A DNA stretch of 64,000 nucleotides from Flavobacteriaceae bacterium LSUCC0859 (GTDB lineage Bacteria; Bacteroidota; Bacteroidia; Flavobacteriales; Flavobacteriaceae), in contig JAKOGP010000001.1 of assembly GCA_022239325.1 (NCBI GenBank), positions 268,860 to 332,859 on the forward strand. Reading direction: 5' to 3'. A program made the position numbers and the translations under genes. Positions 63,489-64,000 of this stretch are shown piece by piece (the stretch's first letter is position 1; every line of letters begins with the position of its first letter). Under the pieces are notes generated by a model. The model was not told the origin of the DNA and made no database searches. It was given only the letters and a program-made list of their open reading frames with translations.

Positions 63489-64000
63489 TTAATAAGCCTT
63501 GGCAAATAAGACCCTCTTAGTAGAGGGTTTTCCACTGTATACGCAGCTTCCTACCGTTTCTTTGGCGTCTATGGGTATACATCTAATAGAAGCCTTGGTC
63601 TCTTCCTTTATCTTTGCTTCCGTCTCTATAGTTCCATCCCAATGCGCAGAAACAAAACCACCCTTTTGCTCTAAAACCTCTTTAAAAGCTTCATAGCTGT
63701 CTACCTCAGTAATATGCGTGTCTCTATAGGATAAGGCTTTGGTATATAAATTTTCCTGTATTGCTTCCAGAAGCTGCTTAATATGATCTACTACCCCCGC
63801 TGCTGCAACGGTTTCTTTGGTAAGCGTATCTCTTCTAGCCACCTCGTAGGTGTCATTTTCCAGATCCCTTTGACCAATAGCTAATCTAACTGGTACACCT
63901 TTGAGCTCGTACTCATTAAATTTAAAACCTGGCTTGTGGGTGTCTCTTTGGTCAAATTTCACAGAAATACCAGCTGCTCTGAGCTCTTTTACTAATGGTG
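63489..64000 (-). CDS. proS: Prolyl-tRNA synthetase (partial, N-terminus off window)
   Basis: C-terminal part of the archaeal/eukaryotic-type prolyl-tRNA synthetase. On the minus strand the frame enters at position 64000 reading [19 protein letters not shown], so a GTG at 63962 is an internal Val, not a start. The anticodon-binding domain is complete ([18 protein letters not shown]) and the protein ends in the typical Tyr (KRVLFAKAY). The catalytic class II core is outside the window. Confidence 0.95.
   Translation of the reverse strand, partial: PLVKELRAAGISVKFDQRDTHKPGFKFNEYELKGVPVRLAIGQRDLENDTYEVARRDTLTKETVAAAGVVDHIKQLLEAIQENLYTKALSYRDTHITEVDSYEAFKEVLEQKGGFVSAHWDGTIETEAKIKEETKASIRCIPIDAKETVGSCVYSGKPSTKRVLFAKAY

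Noticed and set aside
63489..63962. A separate 157-aa gene starting at GTG 63962
   Set aside because: The frame continues upstream to the window edge with conserved prolyl-tRNA synthetase sequence; the GTG is an internal Val codon.

Overview
The window looks like a chromosome segment of a marine-type member of the Flavobacteriaceae (Bacteroidota). The evidence is a SusC/SusD pair, a type III glutamine synthetase beside a eukaryote-like GSII, a two-zinc-repeat DnaJ, DUF4293 next to rho, BT_3928- and DUF1599-family genes, a Rho with a long disordered insert, and promoters of the Bacteroidota form TTG-N19-TAnnTTTG. Purine-rich ribosome binding sites are not evident in front of most genes. No phage, insertion sequence, CRISPR array or rRNA operon was seen.

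Layout. 1-5.4 kb (minus strand): an NtrC-type response regulator cut by the window edge, an MscS channel, grpE-dnaJ, an NAD-dependent epimerase and a tRNA-modifying methyltransferase. 5.7-7.9 kb: ilvE, a MazG-like pyrophosphohydrolase and a fluoride channel. 7.9-10.9 kb and 17.5-20.9 kb are two nitrogen-assimilation loci: P-II/amtB/porin, and divergent glnN (GSIII) and glnA (GSII). All of these share an unusual C-run/G-run inverted repeat in their upstream regions, the clearest regulatory signal in the window. Between them lie DUF1684, an Lrp regulator, and a purM-prfA-pyrF-hydrolase run.

21-27.7 kb is mixed: a cation/calcium exchanger, tRNA-Arg with a good promoter and a hairpin-rich tail, a PspC protein, a membrane-anchored Kelch-like/HTH-like protein, a thioesterase, AlkB, thioredoxin and a GT39 glycosyltransferase. 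27.7-48.3 kb is the accessory region. It holds susC-susD-giant FG-GAP/UnbV protein, a GH-like TIM barrel with a CBM9-like protein, a LytS/LytTR two-component pair, and a five-gene operon: PSCyt1-DUF1549-DUF1553 lipoprotein, DUF1501, NHL-type propeller, CHB_HEX/discoidin lipoprotein, and a membrane cytochrome with the same C-terminal modules. I infer an envelope carbohydrate-capture and redox-linked system; its substrate is unknown.

48.3-64 kb is mostly housekeeping: a split YeeE/YedE sulfur transporter, clpS-prmA-tpiA, BT_3928, DUF1599, folP, cdaA (c-di-AMP synthesis), an MsbA-like ABC exporter, truA, a phosphoesterase, a dihydroorotase-family gene, a DUF6671 zinc protein, DUF4293, rho, rpsT, tRNA-Glu and the 3' end of proS, which is cut by the window edge.
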